Assembly: GCA_000697055.1 (NCBI GenBank)
Contig: JNDT01002268.1
Coordinates: forward strand, 1-64,000
DNA length: 64,000 nt
Source of the DNA: Saksenaea vasiformis B4078
Lineage: Eukaryota > Mucoromycota > Mucoromycetes > Mucorales > Saksenaeaceae
Reading direction: 5' to 3'
This document shows positions 21,740 to 33,908 of the stretch, piece by piece; within the stretch, counting starts at the first letter, position 1; each line of letters starts with the position of its first letter. Both the position numbers and the translations under genes were made by a program. The notes beneath the pieces were generated by a model. The model made no database searches. It saw only the letters and a program-made list of their open reading frames with translations, and was not told the DNA's origin.

Positions 21740-24700
21740 GAAGAGCTACAGAAATCGGTCCGCCAACTTGGACAACGTGCGATCACGTTCCCTCTTTAAA
21801 AACAACCGATGCTCCCTGTGTTTCTAATGGACGTTGAAGTTGAACAACCTGACAGAAATAAAAAGAACCAGAAACAATGATCAGTAGGATATCCTTAGAT
21901 CAGCAAAGCCTAAATCTTACCGTTCGTGGTGCAAGCTCAATGTTCGTAGGTATGTCCGAAATCCTGCGACAGTCGCCGTCTTTGGAGGCGTCGTCCTCAA
22001 AGCCTCGTAAACACCGCCTATATCAGCGGTTCCTCTTTTTCGGTTCTCGACAGCTTTGTTCCAGTCGAACCGCGATTCTCGCCTAAATGGTGAACGTTCA
22101 GTGCGGCATCCACCACTTGTACCACAACCCCAACTTACTGATAGCTCCTGTTCGAAATGGATATGGTATGCAGTTTACGCTGCTGCTTGTCTCGCAAAGA
22201 CATGCCAGTATCCACTGCGGTCAACATGTCCCGGATACCTGTGTACAGATGCAGGTGGTGAATAGGGCTTCTTCCTACATAACATGTCCTTACCGGGATC
22301 CACTCCAATCAATCTCGTTTGATTGACATCACCTAAGTCAGTAGGCTCCTTTTTCAGGTGATATAAACCGTGATCTCGATTGGTGAAATCGCGGTTGCGA
22401 CTCAACTTCTGGAAATCCCGCTTACTACTTGGGTAAGGGTCTGATGCAAGTTGGTGAGATAAAGTACCTGGCGAAGCAGTGCAGTAATCTTCACTTACCT
22501 TTTCCCCGATGTTGGAACAGGGCGGATGCTCTAACGCCATCTGTTTCCATGTAGAATGCAAAGGACAGAGCATTCTCTTCTGCTCACCAATCGTGATAAT
22601 ACAATTATTAGTACGATAACATGAGATTCGCCACACCCCTTCCTTATCTACCTGCTTCAGGATTGTTAAAACGACGTCGTCGCGGCTTGACCTGATCGAG
22701 GTCGAAAACTTGTTCCCACAAGTTCTCTCGCCACATGTAATTCCTGCAGCTCTCATCGAAGTTATTCTTGCTCATAACCCGTATCTCAGCGTCCTGCCAA
22801 AATCATTGATTAGTAAGTCGTGTCAACTTCATTTTTATCGTATAACCTCTTCCTGGCGCTCTACGGTTCTCAACATTTGGGGTGGGACAGCTTCGCCAGC
22901 GCAATGGGCTCGTCGTAGGATCGCCCACAGGACGCGGGGCGGTACAGGCATGAAACCTACCTGGTAAGAGGCAATCAGTAGTACAGACCGCCTCTTGGAT
23001 TCCAACCTCTCTGCATCACGATCCAGGAAACATGAAAACTTGATACAAGCTTTCAGCAAGTCAGCGCTGACAGACGCGTCTTCGTCATCATCAATTTCTT
23101 CTACATCTCTAAGAGCTGGAAGCTCAAGAAACCTTCTGAAATGTTCCCTAGTACATAAACAGTTGTCAATGTCTTCCCCTATCGATTCCGCTTACCGGTA
23201 CAAATTCCTCGTGCTGCTGTTCCGTACAGGATCATGGGCGTTCCAGTTTCCTTCCGCAATCGCTTTCCCTTCGAACAGCAATCCCACGACCTTGTTTGCT
23301 AAGATGATAATACGGTATGATTATCCAATGTTCTTTAACTTTTCATTACGATACCTAAGGTCTTTGCATTGGTACACTCCATGTCTAGGAAATGTTTCTG
23401 CCACACATATTTTGCGTACACGCTGATGTTATTGACAACATGCAGCCTCATATCTATGCGGCGTGTGAGTTTGATATCGCGTTGCCCTAATACAATTTTA
23501 CTCGCAATCGTTCTCTTTTGATACGCATCTGTCAACTGCTTCGCCAACTCATCGTTTTGAGGCGAACGATACAGATCTAATCCAAGTTTTAGCAAAAAGT
23601 CATTCCGCTCAATTAAATTATCCTTACATTCATTGTCCTCATTTTTCTTGCATGGGATAAAAAATGAGAAAAACGTGATCCCCATGTGGAACTGCCATAT
23701 GGTAGTGATCCTCTCCATCTTGAGACGCAAGTCTTCTTCCGACACCATCAGGTAGGCACGGCGCCAGAAGCTAATATCCTGCAGCGGTGGGAAAGGGAAC
23801 TCGTCCTCATTATCCACCTCCGCCCACCGGCGCACATGCAGATTTACGAGATTCATTGCATCTCGTCTGAGAATACAATGATCCTCCGCGGCCCTTCTCA
23901 TCACAGCCTAATATGAGTGTTAATCGATGTACATTGATAAGAACATACTTTGAGCCCTTTGTGCTCCTCTTTGAGAAAATTTCTCAGCTTCAGCTGTACT
24001 GTAGAGTGCCCTATCCTGCCCTCTTCCTTTCTCAGAAGGGATTGCTTGAAATTCCTTCTTTTTGAGGGTCCTGAGTATACAGTATGTTAAACGACAGAGA
24101 AACGGTAGGTTTCTTTTACCAGCTGAAACAGGAAGTTCCACAGCATCTTCTGCAACTGCAAGGAGATCGACTGCATCATCACTGTCCTCAAGAACCGCCA
24201 CAGCCGAAGTCGGTGAAGCTGTGAATAAATGAACTTTTTTAAAGGAAGGCTTCTGCGAGAACACAAGGATCCAAAAAGAAAAATACGTACTGGCTTCACA
24301 CAGCTCCAGTGGAGCCACGGCCTTCTCCTTTCCTTTTCTGGAGCTCGCACCAGTGACAGCTTACGAGAGAAAGTTAGTCAAATTGCTCCACAATAATACA
24401 GCAGTAAGATCCTACGTGCGGTTCGGTGACTCTCCAAGAGGATCGCCTCGCGCGATCCATCATCGTCCACTGTAACAGCGGGCGAAGCTAACATACAAAA
24501 TAGAAAATACTGTAAGTACGTATGCAGAAACCGGATTAAGGCGATAAGTACATGATTCGCACAACTCCATTGGCTCTGCAGCCTTCTCTTTCCCTTTTCT
24601 TGAAGGAGCACCAGATGTAGCTTATGTAAAAAAGTTAATTGTTTCATAAATAACGTTACAACGGCAGGACTTACGTGCAGCTCGTCGCCTCTTTAGGACG

Positions 24701-25049
24701 ATCGGATCCTGAAAGTCATCGTCGTCAGAATGGGCTACAACTGTGGCAGACGATGCTGATACATGGCGTTACAAAATAGATCCTGTAAGGATACAATACT
24801 CAAATAAGATGTTACAGTACATGGTCTGCACGGCTCTGTTGGCGTCGTGGCCTTCTCTTTCCCCTTCTTTGAAGGGGTACCAGAGACCACTTATGTAAGA
24901 TAATCAGTAAAATTGCATCCCAAACAGTGTTACAGTAGCAGAACCTTACATCTTGGTCTCTTACGCCTAAAGGGAATCGGCGGTTGGAAGTCGTCATCTT
25001 CCGATTCCCGCCCGGAGTCAGCTTTGCGTTTCTTTTTTTTCAGTGGCAT
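21740..25049 (-). pseudogene. Fanzor (TnpB-like) protein, copy C, long but decayed
   Basis: ATG at 25049 starts MPLKKKKRKADSG, a likely nuclear localisation signal, followed by repeat-encoded acidic/basic modules to about 24100. The conserved body follows: RNFKQSLLRKEEGRIGHSTV, RRDAMNLVNLHVRRWAEV, EHFRRFLELPALRDVEEIDD, MWRENLWEQVFDLDQV, ALSFAFYMETDGV, and RuvC-I in TRLIGVDPG (near 22290) joined across an intron to IRDMLTAVDTGMS. Next come SRFDWNKAVENRKRGTADIG and GFRTYLRTLSLHHE. The next exon (LFNFNVH) has TAG stops at 21824-21826 and 21746-21748. The RuvC-II, zinc-ribbon and RuvC-III exons present in B and D are missing. It is homologous to D throughout but clearly diverged. Non-functional as it stands. 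Confidence 0.82.
24130..25010 (-). repeat. tandemly duplicated exon pairs in Fanzor copy C
   Basis: Exon pairs recur about every 260-290 bp. An acidic/basic exon appears as SEDDDFQPPIPFRRKR, SDDDDFQDPIVLKRRRAA, VDDDGSREAILLESHRTA and LEDSDDAVDLLAV. A second exon appears as SGTPSKKGKEKATTPTEPC, SGAPSRKGKEKAAEPMELCE and TGASSRKGKEKAVAPLELCE. The intron sequences between them are also similar, so this is genomic tandem duplication and not convergent low complexity. Confidence 0.75.
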
Positions 25050-25459
25050 GATGAAGAGGGATTTTTTAAGTTCCCGATCAACAAAAGCTAAAATACAAGG
25101 TTTCGTTCTTTAGAAGCCCGCTCTCTTATTGTCCCTGTAGGTACGCTAACCAGCGAGACATGATTCCCGTCAATGATCCATTATCGTATTCATCATAATA
25201 AAGTTAAAAAAAATATTTCAACTGAGCACTAAGACGTTGAAGGTACCGCTCTTTGCAGATATCTATAGAAATCTGAACACTCAGGAAATGCTTCATTGTG
25301 TGAAACTGACACTGGATTGATCAATGCACCAAGGTCTTGATTTACTTTCCAAAATTGGTTATCTTCTTCCCATATCTGCATGTTTACACCATGTAAAATA
25401 AAAGCTGCTCAGAAAGCAACACTGGGATGACAGTTTAATCGGTTGTTCTTTTATCCTGA

Positions 25460-25583
25460 GATTAAAGTATAGTTACAGCTTTCGGTTAACCTTGGATTCA
25501 AGGATCGTCCCTTGAATAAGGTCGAGGATCCTTTAACAATCATTTAATTCAAGGCTTCTCAGCCTTATTTTTTTCCCGTAGTG
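25460..25583 (-). repeat. transposon-like terminus, CACTACGGG type (inverted)
   Basis: Read on the minus strand from 25583, the sequence begins CACTACGGGAAAAA, then TAAGGCTGAGAAGCCTT and several TTCAAGG motifs. The same terminus occurs at 30418 in the other orientation. It appears to be one end of an element; a matching second end was not found. Confidence 0.5.
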
Positions 25584-28500
25584 ATAATTAATATGCTTCT
25601 GCAGAGCAGAAGGCGTTGAGAAGTTCTTTTCACAATATTCACATTGGGATCTAATAACTTTTCGTCAGAAATTTCTTTACAAGGGGTCGGATATCTTACA
25701 GCATAGTCTGTTGTTTTAGACGAGAAAGGGAAACTACAGGAAAACACTAATTTTTTTTTATAACTGCTCCACTTAACTTGAACTCCAGCGTCAAAGCCAG
25801 ACTATCTTTACTTTCTTTATGGTTAATTAACGTAGATCGATCCATACTGAACTTTTATTTACAAGTATTTTCCTACAAGCGACTTTTACCAAGAACTTTT
25901 TTCTACAAGAATTTTGCTATCAGTACCTTCCCACAATAAAAGTTCTCATACGAACGCATCTTCTGGACGCAAACATATCTAAAAGTCATCGGCGTCATCG
26001 AAGATTCAAACACCGCTTATTTGGTGGCGATTTACGGGCATACCATATTTGGTGTGGCAGATTGTCTGTAGCACAAAGCATCTTAAAAAGATTCCGCGAT
26101 CAGAAAGTGGATCTAGAAGAAGTGTCGGCAACCATGCGGATGAGATGCAATAGACGCATGCATAACACGCTAGACGGAGGTTATATGTCAAACTTATCTG
26201 TTTATTTAATCTCTGCAATGACAAATGTGTAACTGCAGAATAGCATGGCATGTAGGGATCGAGCCACCAAAATAAAGCTCCATTTGTCTTGTCCCAGGAA
26301 AGAAGTTTAATTTTTTAAGACCCTTATGACAGAAACACATGTTTTCCCCAGTGCAATAAGGAGGAACAATACACAGCCCACATTCAGATGTCGAGGCAAA
26401 ATACTTAATTGGGAATACAGAAATGTAATAGTACGATGTGAGTCGGGTACTTCACCACATAGAGCTTAGGTTTTTTCATAGAATAACAGCCGATATTGCC
26501 GAAAGTCACAAGCAACGTTAAAAAAAAAATGAATGGCTAAGCCATGTGCTTAGCTTTTCTTGATAGGCTTACATGCTGTTGACATTTACACGAGAAGCTG
26601 CTAAAAGGAGATATCCGATCCGCGCTACTAGATAAAGGCCTAAGATTATAGTAGACATACGTACAGCAATGTAAGAAGATCTGTGTTTCACAAACAGCAC
26701 GCTTTAGTTATCATTGGTAACATATTGTGGCGTAAAGTTGGAAGTGTGGGTTGTCAGAGCTTGAATCTACTAAAGACGCAAAGATCAAAGTTCGTGTAGC
26801 AGCAGCAGTCATGCTTGCCGTAACAATTTGGAATCATCGTCCACATTGATCATTTTTGTAGTATGATAACTAACCATAAACTACTCGCCTATTTACTAAA
26901 GTTTGTGCTCGGTTGACCGAAACCTAGTAACATATTGAGAATTTGGGAGGAGAAATAGTCTTATTTGGTAGGTCGACACAAAACAGGCTACACTCGTACA
27001 AGCGCATTGTTTTTTGTAACATGTGAGTTGATCATTAACATACCACGACGGCCAGTCTTTGAACTACAACAGGAACAGTTATAAAGCTAAGGAAAAGAGA
27101 ACTCGTCCAGGCTCGTTAGGAGATCCAAGCAAAAGGCCTAAAAAAAGAGAAAAGAAAGAAAGGGGTACAAGACCGATATCCGAGAAAGAGGTCGCCTTCT
27201 GATCTATCCTTGCGTACGGCGGATCTTTGATTAGGTATGGAGTTGCACTGTTACAGGTAATACGTTGTTCAGCGTATCTCTTAAACAGATGAGATGAAAT
27301 CATCTTGATATCGGGTTTGAAAGAAGCAATCGCCGTTCCTTGAACAATTTCGAACAACTGCCCTGAAAATTATCACGAGGTTGTGGGACTCCCGTCGTCT
27401 CTGACGCGGCGTGATTGACTGTCAGACCTGCATAGATAAATAATGATGTATTTTAGAATTCTTGGAAAACTTTCTATTAAATTCATGTGGCTATTGTCTG
27501 CAATGATCATCGTGCACAGAGGCATACAGTGCGCATAATCAGTCTAGAAGAAAACAGCATTAGCTCAATGATTATTTGTACCCGTGCTTTTAAGGTGATA
27601 CGTCAAACAACTATTCTTCTCTGTATCATTCTACAACGTAACTGACAAGAGGTGTAATGACTGCGTAGTATCTTCCTTCGCGCTACAAAGACTATCAGCT
27701 TGGGGTAATGGCTGATTGACGCTGCCCTGCATCCAAGCACGAATGCTGTGATCAAATTAGACGAAATACAAGATGAAAGTTCCATTAGTTGTCGCGTTCC
27801 TTAGAAACGGGTCGTAGTCGAGAATATTCAATTTCTGCGTTTCATGCTGATGTTTGTATCGCAATAATCACCTTGTGTCGCCTACAAATGAATTTGGATA
27901 TGAAGCTAATCCCTTTTTGCGCCAAATAAAACTGTGTTCCTGTGCAGGGTAAATCGACGTCTGCATATTGAACTGCTAGTTGGGTCACCCTCACTATGGG
28001 AAAAATGTTGAAGCCTTTTGTTGCTTTCAGGTAAATACTCAGGAGTATTGTAGTACCACAATGCTATCGAACCCTTACCTACTCGCCTGAAAGCAACAAA
28101 TAGCTGTGGATAGTCGGCAGTACTTTCCTTATAGTGCACGCGTTTTAGACATTATATCATTATAAAGGAATGACGTGAATGAGCTGCTCCGAAGTAGTGT
28201 CGTTGTAGAGAAAAGCAATCGAATAGAGATACATGACTGGATATATTCACGTTTGAGACATGCGTGAGACGAGCACGTTATGGGACACAATTATTGGAAG
28301 GAGATGGGATGATAGAAAGCGACAGACATGGTTTGAGGTAGAGTTTCTCTTTCATACATCAAAGTATCTGCCTTTCTGCACAAAAGCTCGCAGTTTCCCA
28401 GCGCAAAATCAACTTGGGAAAGTTTTCATGCCGTACGGCACACAAGAAGTATATTTCCTATGTATTCTGTAAGGCTTAAAGTCTTTGATGCTTCAATCTC

Positions 28501-28613
28501 TGACAGCACATTATGCAGCCTTTGAAAACGAAAGTAGAATAATCTATTCTACATTGCACTTTTTGGCCGCTTTGTGCTCGCTCTGCTGCCTGCACAAATT
28601 AGAGTTCGTCTAT

Positions 28614-28615
<2 letters not shown>
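25584..28615. other. gene-poor stretch, no gene recognised
   Basis: About 3 kb of AT-rich sequence. One open plus-strand block near 26010-26230 (FGGDLRAYHIWCGRLSVAQS) has no family match and no clear gene structure. Confidence 0.5.

Positions 28616-28645
<30 letters not shown>
28616..28645. repeat. (TA)n microsatellite
   Basis: An uninterrupted AT dinucleotide run of about 30 bp. Confidence 0.95.
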
Positions 28646-28648
<3 letters not shown>

Positions 28649-28888
28649 GATCCATTCCTTTCGTCTCTTCCCATTCTTGTATGGAGAAGGCGCCCTATTG
28701 AACAATAGAGAAGTATAAGGTTGCAAGGAAATCGTCATGTCTGCTCAGAGACAAGAAATTTATTGAATTTTTTTTGGGCCAATAGGTTTACAAAATTAAC
28801 CAATTAAGTGCTCAGTATCCTCATCCCTCTCAAACCCCGTACGAGCGACTGGCTAAAGGTTCACGTATCCTCTGTTCTGCCAGTAAAC

Positions 28889-30085
28889 ATGTCAAAGAAT
28901 CAGTACAATGTCTTGGTTGACATGGACGAATCAGCCTTTACTCAGGTACATGCAGGATATGATGAGTAGCTTATAGAAGTGTGAGAGAAGAAAAGGACAA
29001 AGCAAAAGCTTGGCAGTACACATAACATACGTTTGTAGGCTGCGACCATTGAAAATGATGGTTTAGAGTTTCAAGGTAGGTCAATGTGTCTTGAATACGT
29101 GATGATGTCTAACCGCGAGGTTGATTCCAGATTTCTCAAGCGGCACGGCAAACAAATCGTCTACAGGTGAGTAACAGGTATCTTAACAACGCGTTCCTGT
29201 ATTTATGCGAGTACCCGCAGCTGCTCCACCGCCTCCACCACCTTCAGCAGGAAACAGCAACTTTTTTGAACCACAGCAGCAAAGAAGTGCAGGGACGAAT
29301 AAGCCTATCTGGTCTTTGGATTACTACGCACGATTTTTCGATGTTGATACTTCTCAGGTTTGTAGACGACGTAGCTAGGATCTCTTGCACTAAAAGAGCC
29401 AACGGAGATATAGGTTATCGAGCGATGTTTGAAAACACTTTATCCTGTGGGTGATTTTGCAAATGAGACGCTCAACAACCAGCCTGATCTGTACGGTCCA
29501 TTTTGGATTTCCACAACTGTCGTTTTCCTCCTTTTCGTCTGTTCATCACTTGCGGGCGCCTTGACAGCGATCATCGAGAAGGGAAAATACGATTACGATT
29601 TCCGACTGCTCAGCTATGCGGTTTTTGTTGTCTATACATATTCGTTTTTATGCCCTGTATTGGTATGGGCTTCTACCAAGTATTTTGGGTGTCAGCCGAG
29701 TCTGTTGGAAATCATTAATTATTATGGTTACGGTTTAACTGTCTGGGTCCCTGTCTCGGTAACTATGCGCAAATGATTCCTTGATTACTGATCTTTGCTG
29801 TTAGATCTTGTGTATCATGCCGTTCGACATTGCCCGATGGGTTTTCGTCGGTGTTGCATTCTTACTCACAGGTATGGAAAGGGGCTTCTTCATTCAGCAT
29901 TTTAATATGGTATACATATGATAGCATACTTCTTGGTGAAAAACCTCTATATCGTTATTTCAAGAGCCGACGCCAAAACATCTCGTCTCATTCTTTTAGC
30001 TATCTTGGCCGCACACACAATTTTTGCCCTAATTCTGAAGGTTGCATTCTATAGCTATGATTTCAGACAGGAGGCTAAGCCGTAA
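28889..30085 (+). CDS. Yip1-domain membrane protein (YIPF1/YIPF2-like)
   Basis: Seven exons (28889-28945, 29039-29075, 29131-29166, 29221-29357, 29414-29758, 29805-29871, 29925-30085) splice in phase to 279 residues starting MSKNQYNVLVDMDESAF. A cytosolic N-terminus with a proline run (APPPPPPSAGN) is followed by SLDYYARFFDVDT and then a five-helix Yip1 domain: LYGPFWISTTVVFLLFVCSS, YSFLCPVLVWASTKYFGCQP, EIINYYGYGLTVWVPVSILC, and hydrophobic segments to the end. Family members work at the Golgi with Rab GTPases in vesicle traffic. The YGY motif and the PF..RWV region fit the YIPF1/2 group better than Yip1 itself. Confidence 0.88.
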
Positions 30086-30417
30086 CTGATTGAAGAGCAA
30101 AAAAAAAAACTGCATCTTTTGACGCGAATTAGTTCAAACAACTTGTTTTTTTCACATTTCTGCAAAGCTGAAGGACGATAGAGTAGTCCAAGCAATATAG
30201 ATACAGGCGTCTCTTATATAACCCGTATTTGAGCTTAAAAGTGGATGTTATGCCAATTATTGGACATGGATCTATACGACAGCTTCGCACCGCAGTTAAG
30301 CTAAGATGTTTGCAAAGCCAGCGGAAGGCGAAAAAGCGCAGAGGCTCAATATATATTATTTAAGTTGTACGATGGTCTTTTCGCATTGGTATCAGCCATC
30401 GCAAACGATGTCTAGCT

Positions 30418-30655
30418 CACTACGGGAAAAATAAGGCTGAGAATCCTTTACTTATTCTTTAATTCAAGGATTCTCAGCCTTATCCAAGGATGATTCTTTA
30501 ATTCAAGGATAATTTAAAGCCTTATTCAAGAATCAATCCTTTAATTCAAGGTTAACAAAAAATAAAATAAAACAGTAATTATTCTTTAATCGCAAGGTAA
30601 AAATCAGGCTTTATTCAAGGATTGATCCTTGATTTCAAGGATAAGACTATTTCAC
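30418..30655 (+). repeat. transposon-like terminus, CACTACGGG type, with subterminal repeats
   Basis: It begins CACTACGGGAAAAA and contains AAGGCTGAGAATCCTT (30433) and its perfect inverse AAGGATTCTCAGCCTT about 30 bp on, then repeated TTTAATTCAAGG motifs to about 30.65 kb. The same terminus occurs inverted at 25583. The two face each other, so they are ends of separate insertions. Confidence 0.55.
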
Positions 30656-31598
30656 GTGTAATACAGAATCAGATTTTTATTTCTTGTGAATGACTTTTAC
30701 TGAAATCACAATAGATATACTCTAACTACAATCAAGATACCATCTTGCTTTTACTCGATTTTGCCTTGAAAATGTCTTCTAGTTTATTGCATTGTGTAAG
30801 CGTGCAGTTATCAGAGTCATACTTTACTTGAGCAGTTAAAAGCGATTTCTATGTCGCTTTCTTGCAACGTCGCTACATTCAGGTATCGTATCCGTAACAT
30901 CTTCAGGTAGGTCATCAAAGCTGATAGGTGCATTTTTAGATTCTGCTGCAGTAACCAAAAAGTTATATACTTGCAATCTGTTCAGCAACAGTATCCTGAT
31001 ATCAGCGTCTTAGTACACAACAACTATGCCATGTTTTGTACCTTTTCACGTCGCTTGAGATATTGTTGGGCATTGCCCCACTTGTACTGCAGCAGCCACT
31101 TGGCGGCCCATGAACTTTTACATTCATTCAATGGCATTCCCATGCTTAAGGTGCGGTAATTCCTATTTGCAGGAAAAGAGAAAGGGAACTTTGTATCCGT
31201 TTTTAGTGAATATGAACACATTGATAACGTTCTCATCGGTTTGCTACGTTCAGCAAACGAAGTAGCTGTCTTCAAAATGCCAGACATGATGACTAGTCTC
31301 ACTTATGTGAAAGCATTTTGATATCGGACTTACCCCAGTCGTGCTTTTTACTTTCGCGGTTAGCGCAGTAACAACAACACATCCAACTTTTCCTAGATCA
31401 AGCTATTAAGAGTTTCATATTTATATGGAATGCAGGCTGATTAAGAAACACACAGTCCGTTTTCATTGTCGAATCCAATCATGTGGTTCCTGAATCTCTT
31501 CTGGACTTGAGATCAACTCTTCAATGCAAGGCTGCACCTGCTCTCATAAGATCATAGTTCTCTCGCTTATATAGTATATCCTTTTATATTGTTCTAAG
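30656..31598. other. intergenic, no gene recognised
   Basis: A minus-strand open segment at about 31302-31024 ends LLQYKWGNAQQYLKRREKVQ and could be a remnant, but no family or gene structure is apparent. Confidence 0.4.
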
Positions 31599-33676
31599 CT
31601 ATATCATGGTGTCTAAATTCACAAATACAAAATTCTCGTCCCCTAGAGCCTTTTTAAGGAGCAGCAGGTCCTGTGTCCGCGTGCTCTCATCCTCGCCGTT
31701 CCACATACCCACAATAGCTCCACCACTTCCTGGGAATTTTGCAACGCAGCGATGTTGTCGTGCAATTTCGATCATCCTCAAGTTAGCTTCCCCTACTACG
31801 GCATCACCATAGGTTCTTCGACGAAGCTCAAAATTACTTGTCATAAGCTGTGCAAAGCGTTTATGGTCATGCTGCTCAAGACTTTCGCGCGCTTCCACGG
31901 TGTATGCAGCGAATTGCTGCATAGCTTCTACGATCTATTCAAGCTTAACCTATCTGCTCCTTGCATTTAAAAGCTTACCTCCGGATCCCCGTCCAGAAAC
32001 CGTTTCTTGACAGTGCTATGCACTTTTCCTGAATCTTCTGGTTTAGCTACGTAAGCTAACCATAATGACGGTAACAGTTCGTGATCCAATCGTTCATATT
32101 TTCCATGACCGTGTGATTGCATGTACTCCTTGTCAAAATCCATGTAGACAAGCCCTCCGTAAGACTATTGCAGATCATCCATAAGAAAGAGATCTTACAG
32201 TGTCTTTTCTCAGTACCTGGATTACTCTGTCTTGGAGTCCAGCCGCAATGCCCAATTCATCCGTCTCCACCGACAGAATTAGACTTGCTTGACGTTGCAA
32301 TGAAATCTGCTCGTTGGAGACATGATAAAATTCCATCAACGCCTTCCAAAGGGAAGTAATGATGGCCGAAGAACCTGCCAAGCCAACCTGTCGCGGAATG
32401 TTTGTATCAAACATCACACGGAAACCTTGCGACGTATCTATAGGGATACTCTCGCTCTGACAATATGAATAAAACACCTTGCAGCACGCTAGCAAGAGTC
32501 TATCGCCATTCTCGTAGCCATTCGTTTTACAGAATAGCACCAACGATTCTAGCGTACTGAATCCGCGTGTGTCCGCAGCAGGACTAGGGAGAATGCTAAT
32601 ACTACCATACGCACGTTCATCGTTCTCATTAGGAATGAGAGTTGTCTCTGCCCAGAAGTTCGATACCAATAATGAAAGCGTTTTCCCTGCGATTCATTCG
32701 TTTGTAAGATGACAACGTGACCTCTTCCACCAAATCGATATTACCGTAAAATCCGTCGCTTGGATTTCCCATCAATCCCACACGTGCGTAAGCTTTGCTG
32801 TGAATAGGTGTGTTCTGATGCTGTTTGTCCCCGTACTGGTCAAGATCCTTATCAAAATAGGAGGCCCAAGTGCTTCGATAAGATGGGAGCGATAGAGTTG
32901 ATTCGAGGAAGCCGAAAACTGGTTTTTCGCTCTCATAACGTTTTCCTTGCTTTTGGATCATGTATCGTTCAAGCTGCGCAACAAAAGTGTGCTCTTGTAG
33001 ATCCTCATGCTTTACATCTTTTTCCAGTGACGCAAATGTCTCTGCTGATAGACCGAACCCAATTGGCTGTGTTATACCGTACACCGAGTAATCACCCTTC
33101 TCCATAGTCATCAATTTAACCACATATTCACATTCGTTTGCCTTGTACAAGAATTCTGGCACAGTTAAAAACACATCGCCTTCTAACTTTCGGACGCGTT
33201 GGACCAGTGCGATATCAGATAACGCTCCCAAGCTATGTGAAACAAGTGATCAGTATTAAGCGAGTACCATCGTAACTTATACCTGAAACCTGTGTTTAAC
33301 ACGTTATCTAATGGGAACGCGTTGCTTGTTGCCCATCGTTCATAATAGCCATAGCTATTTCAATTTGCGTGAGAACAGGTGCGGGGTAGACTCAACTTAT
33401 ATACTTGTGTGCGTTACAGATAATAAATATGTCTTTAAAGAGTTTATTGGCCTCATCATACCACCAGCTAATCACTGGTTTTCCCGAGATGGGTAGTAGT
33501 GCCTTGGGAATACCTCTGAGCTGTAGAAAAGGCGCTTCGTACTGACCCTATTCGAGAACAGCGAGTGTTATTCAATCGCAATTGAGGGGCAAAGTGAGTA
33601 CCTTGATGTCAGTTTCTAGCTGATTTGCACTCGTGCCACTAGCGAGGACGATGAGGTACTTCGACGATGGGGTCAT
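31599..33676 (-). CDS. nucleotidyltransferase-glucuronokinase fusion (GHMP kinase)
   Basis: Seven exons (33676-33602, 33547-33405, 33354-33283, 33232-32745, 32686-32217, 32164-31979, 31934-31599) splice in phase to 589 residues. The N-terminal third resembles a sugar nucleotidyltransferase: LIVLASGTSANQL and GIPKALLPISGKPVISWWYD. The rest is a GHMP kinase of the glucuronokinase type: ARVGLMGNPSDGFYGKTLSL, the ATP-binding PRQVGLAGSSAIITSLWKAL, and the closing motif KFPGSGGAIVGMWNG. Glucuronokinase makes glucuronate-1-phosphate; a uridylyltransferase would turn it into UDP-glucuronate for glucuronan wall polymers. The GTRL-type motif and the catalytic GD of the first domain are altered, so that half may be degenerate. 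An upstream in-frame start cannot be excluded. Confidence 0.85.
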
Positions 33677-33908
33677 ATCAGAACTGGACCAGTTTGTGTT
33701 GCGAAAATTATATATTCCCCATTCTAGAAATGCTTGTACTACATTTAAGTGTCTGAGCGGCGTCCCAGTGTCAGGCAGTATCCAACACGCCAAAAAAGAT
33801 CTCGAAGTTCGGTGGAGTGACTGCAGGTTCTTATCGTTGTAACAACTTCAGGCGTCATGCAATGAATGGCTCAAGAGAGGTATAGCTATTGCTGTAGCTT
33901 GACGGAAA

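Noticed and set aside
25583..30418. A single 4.8-kb transposon bounded by the two CACTACGGG termini
   Set aside because: The termini face inward, the opposite of what one element requires, and no transposase lies between them.
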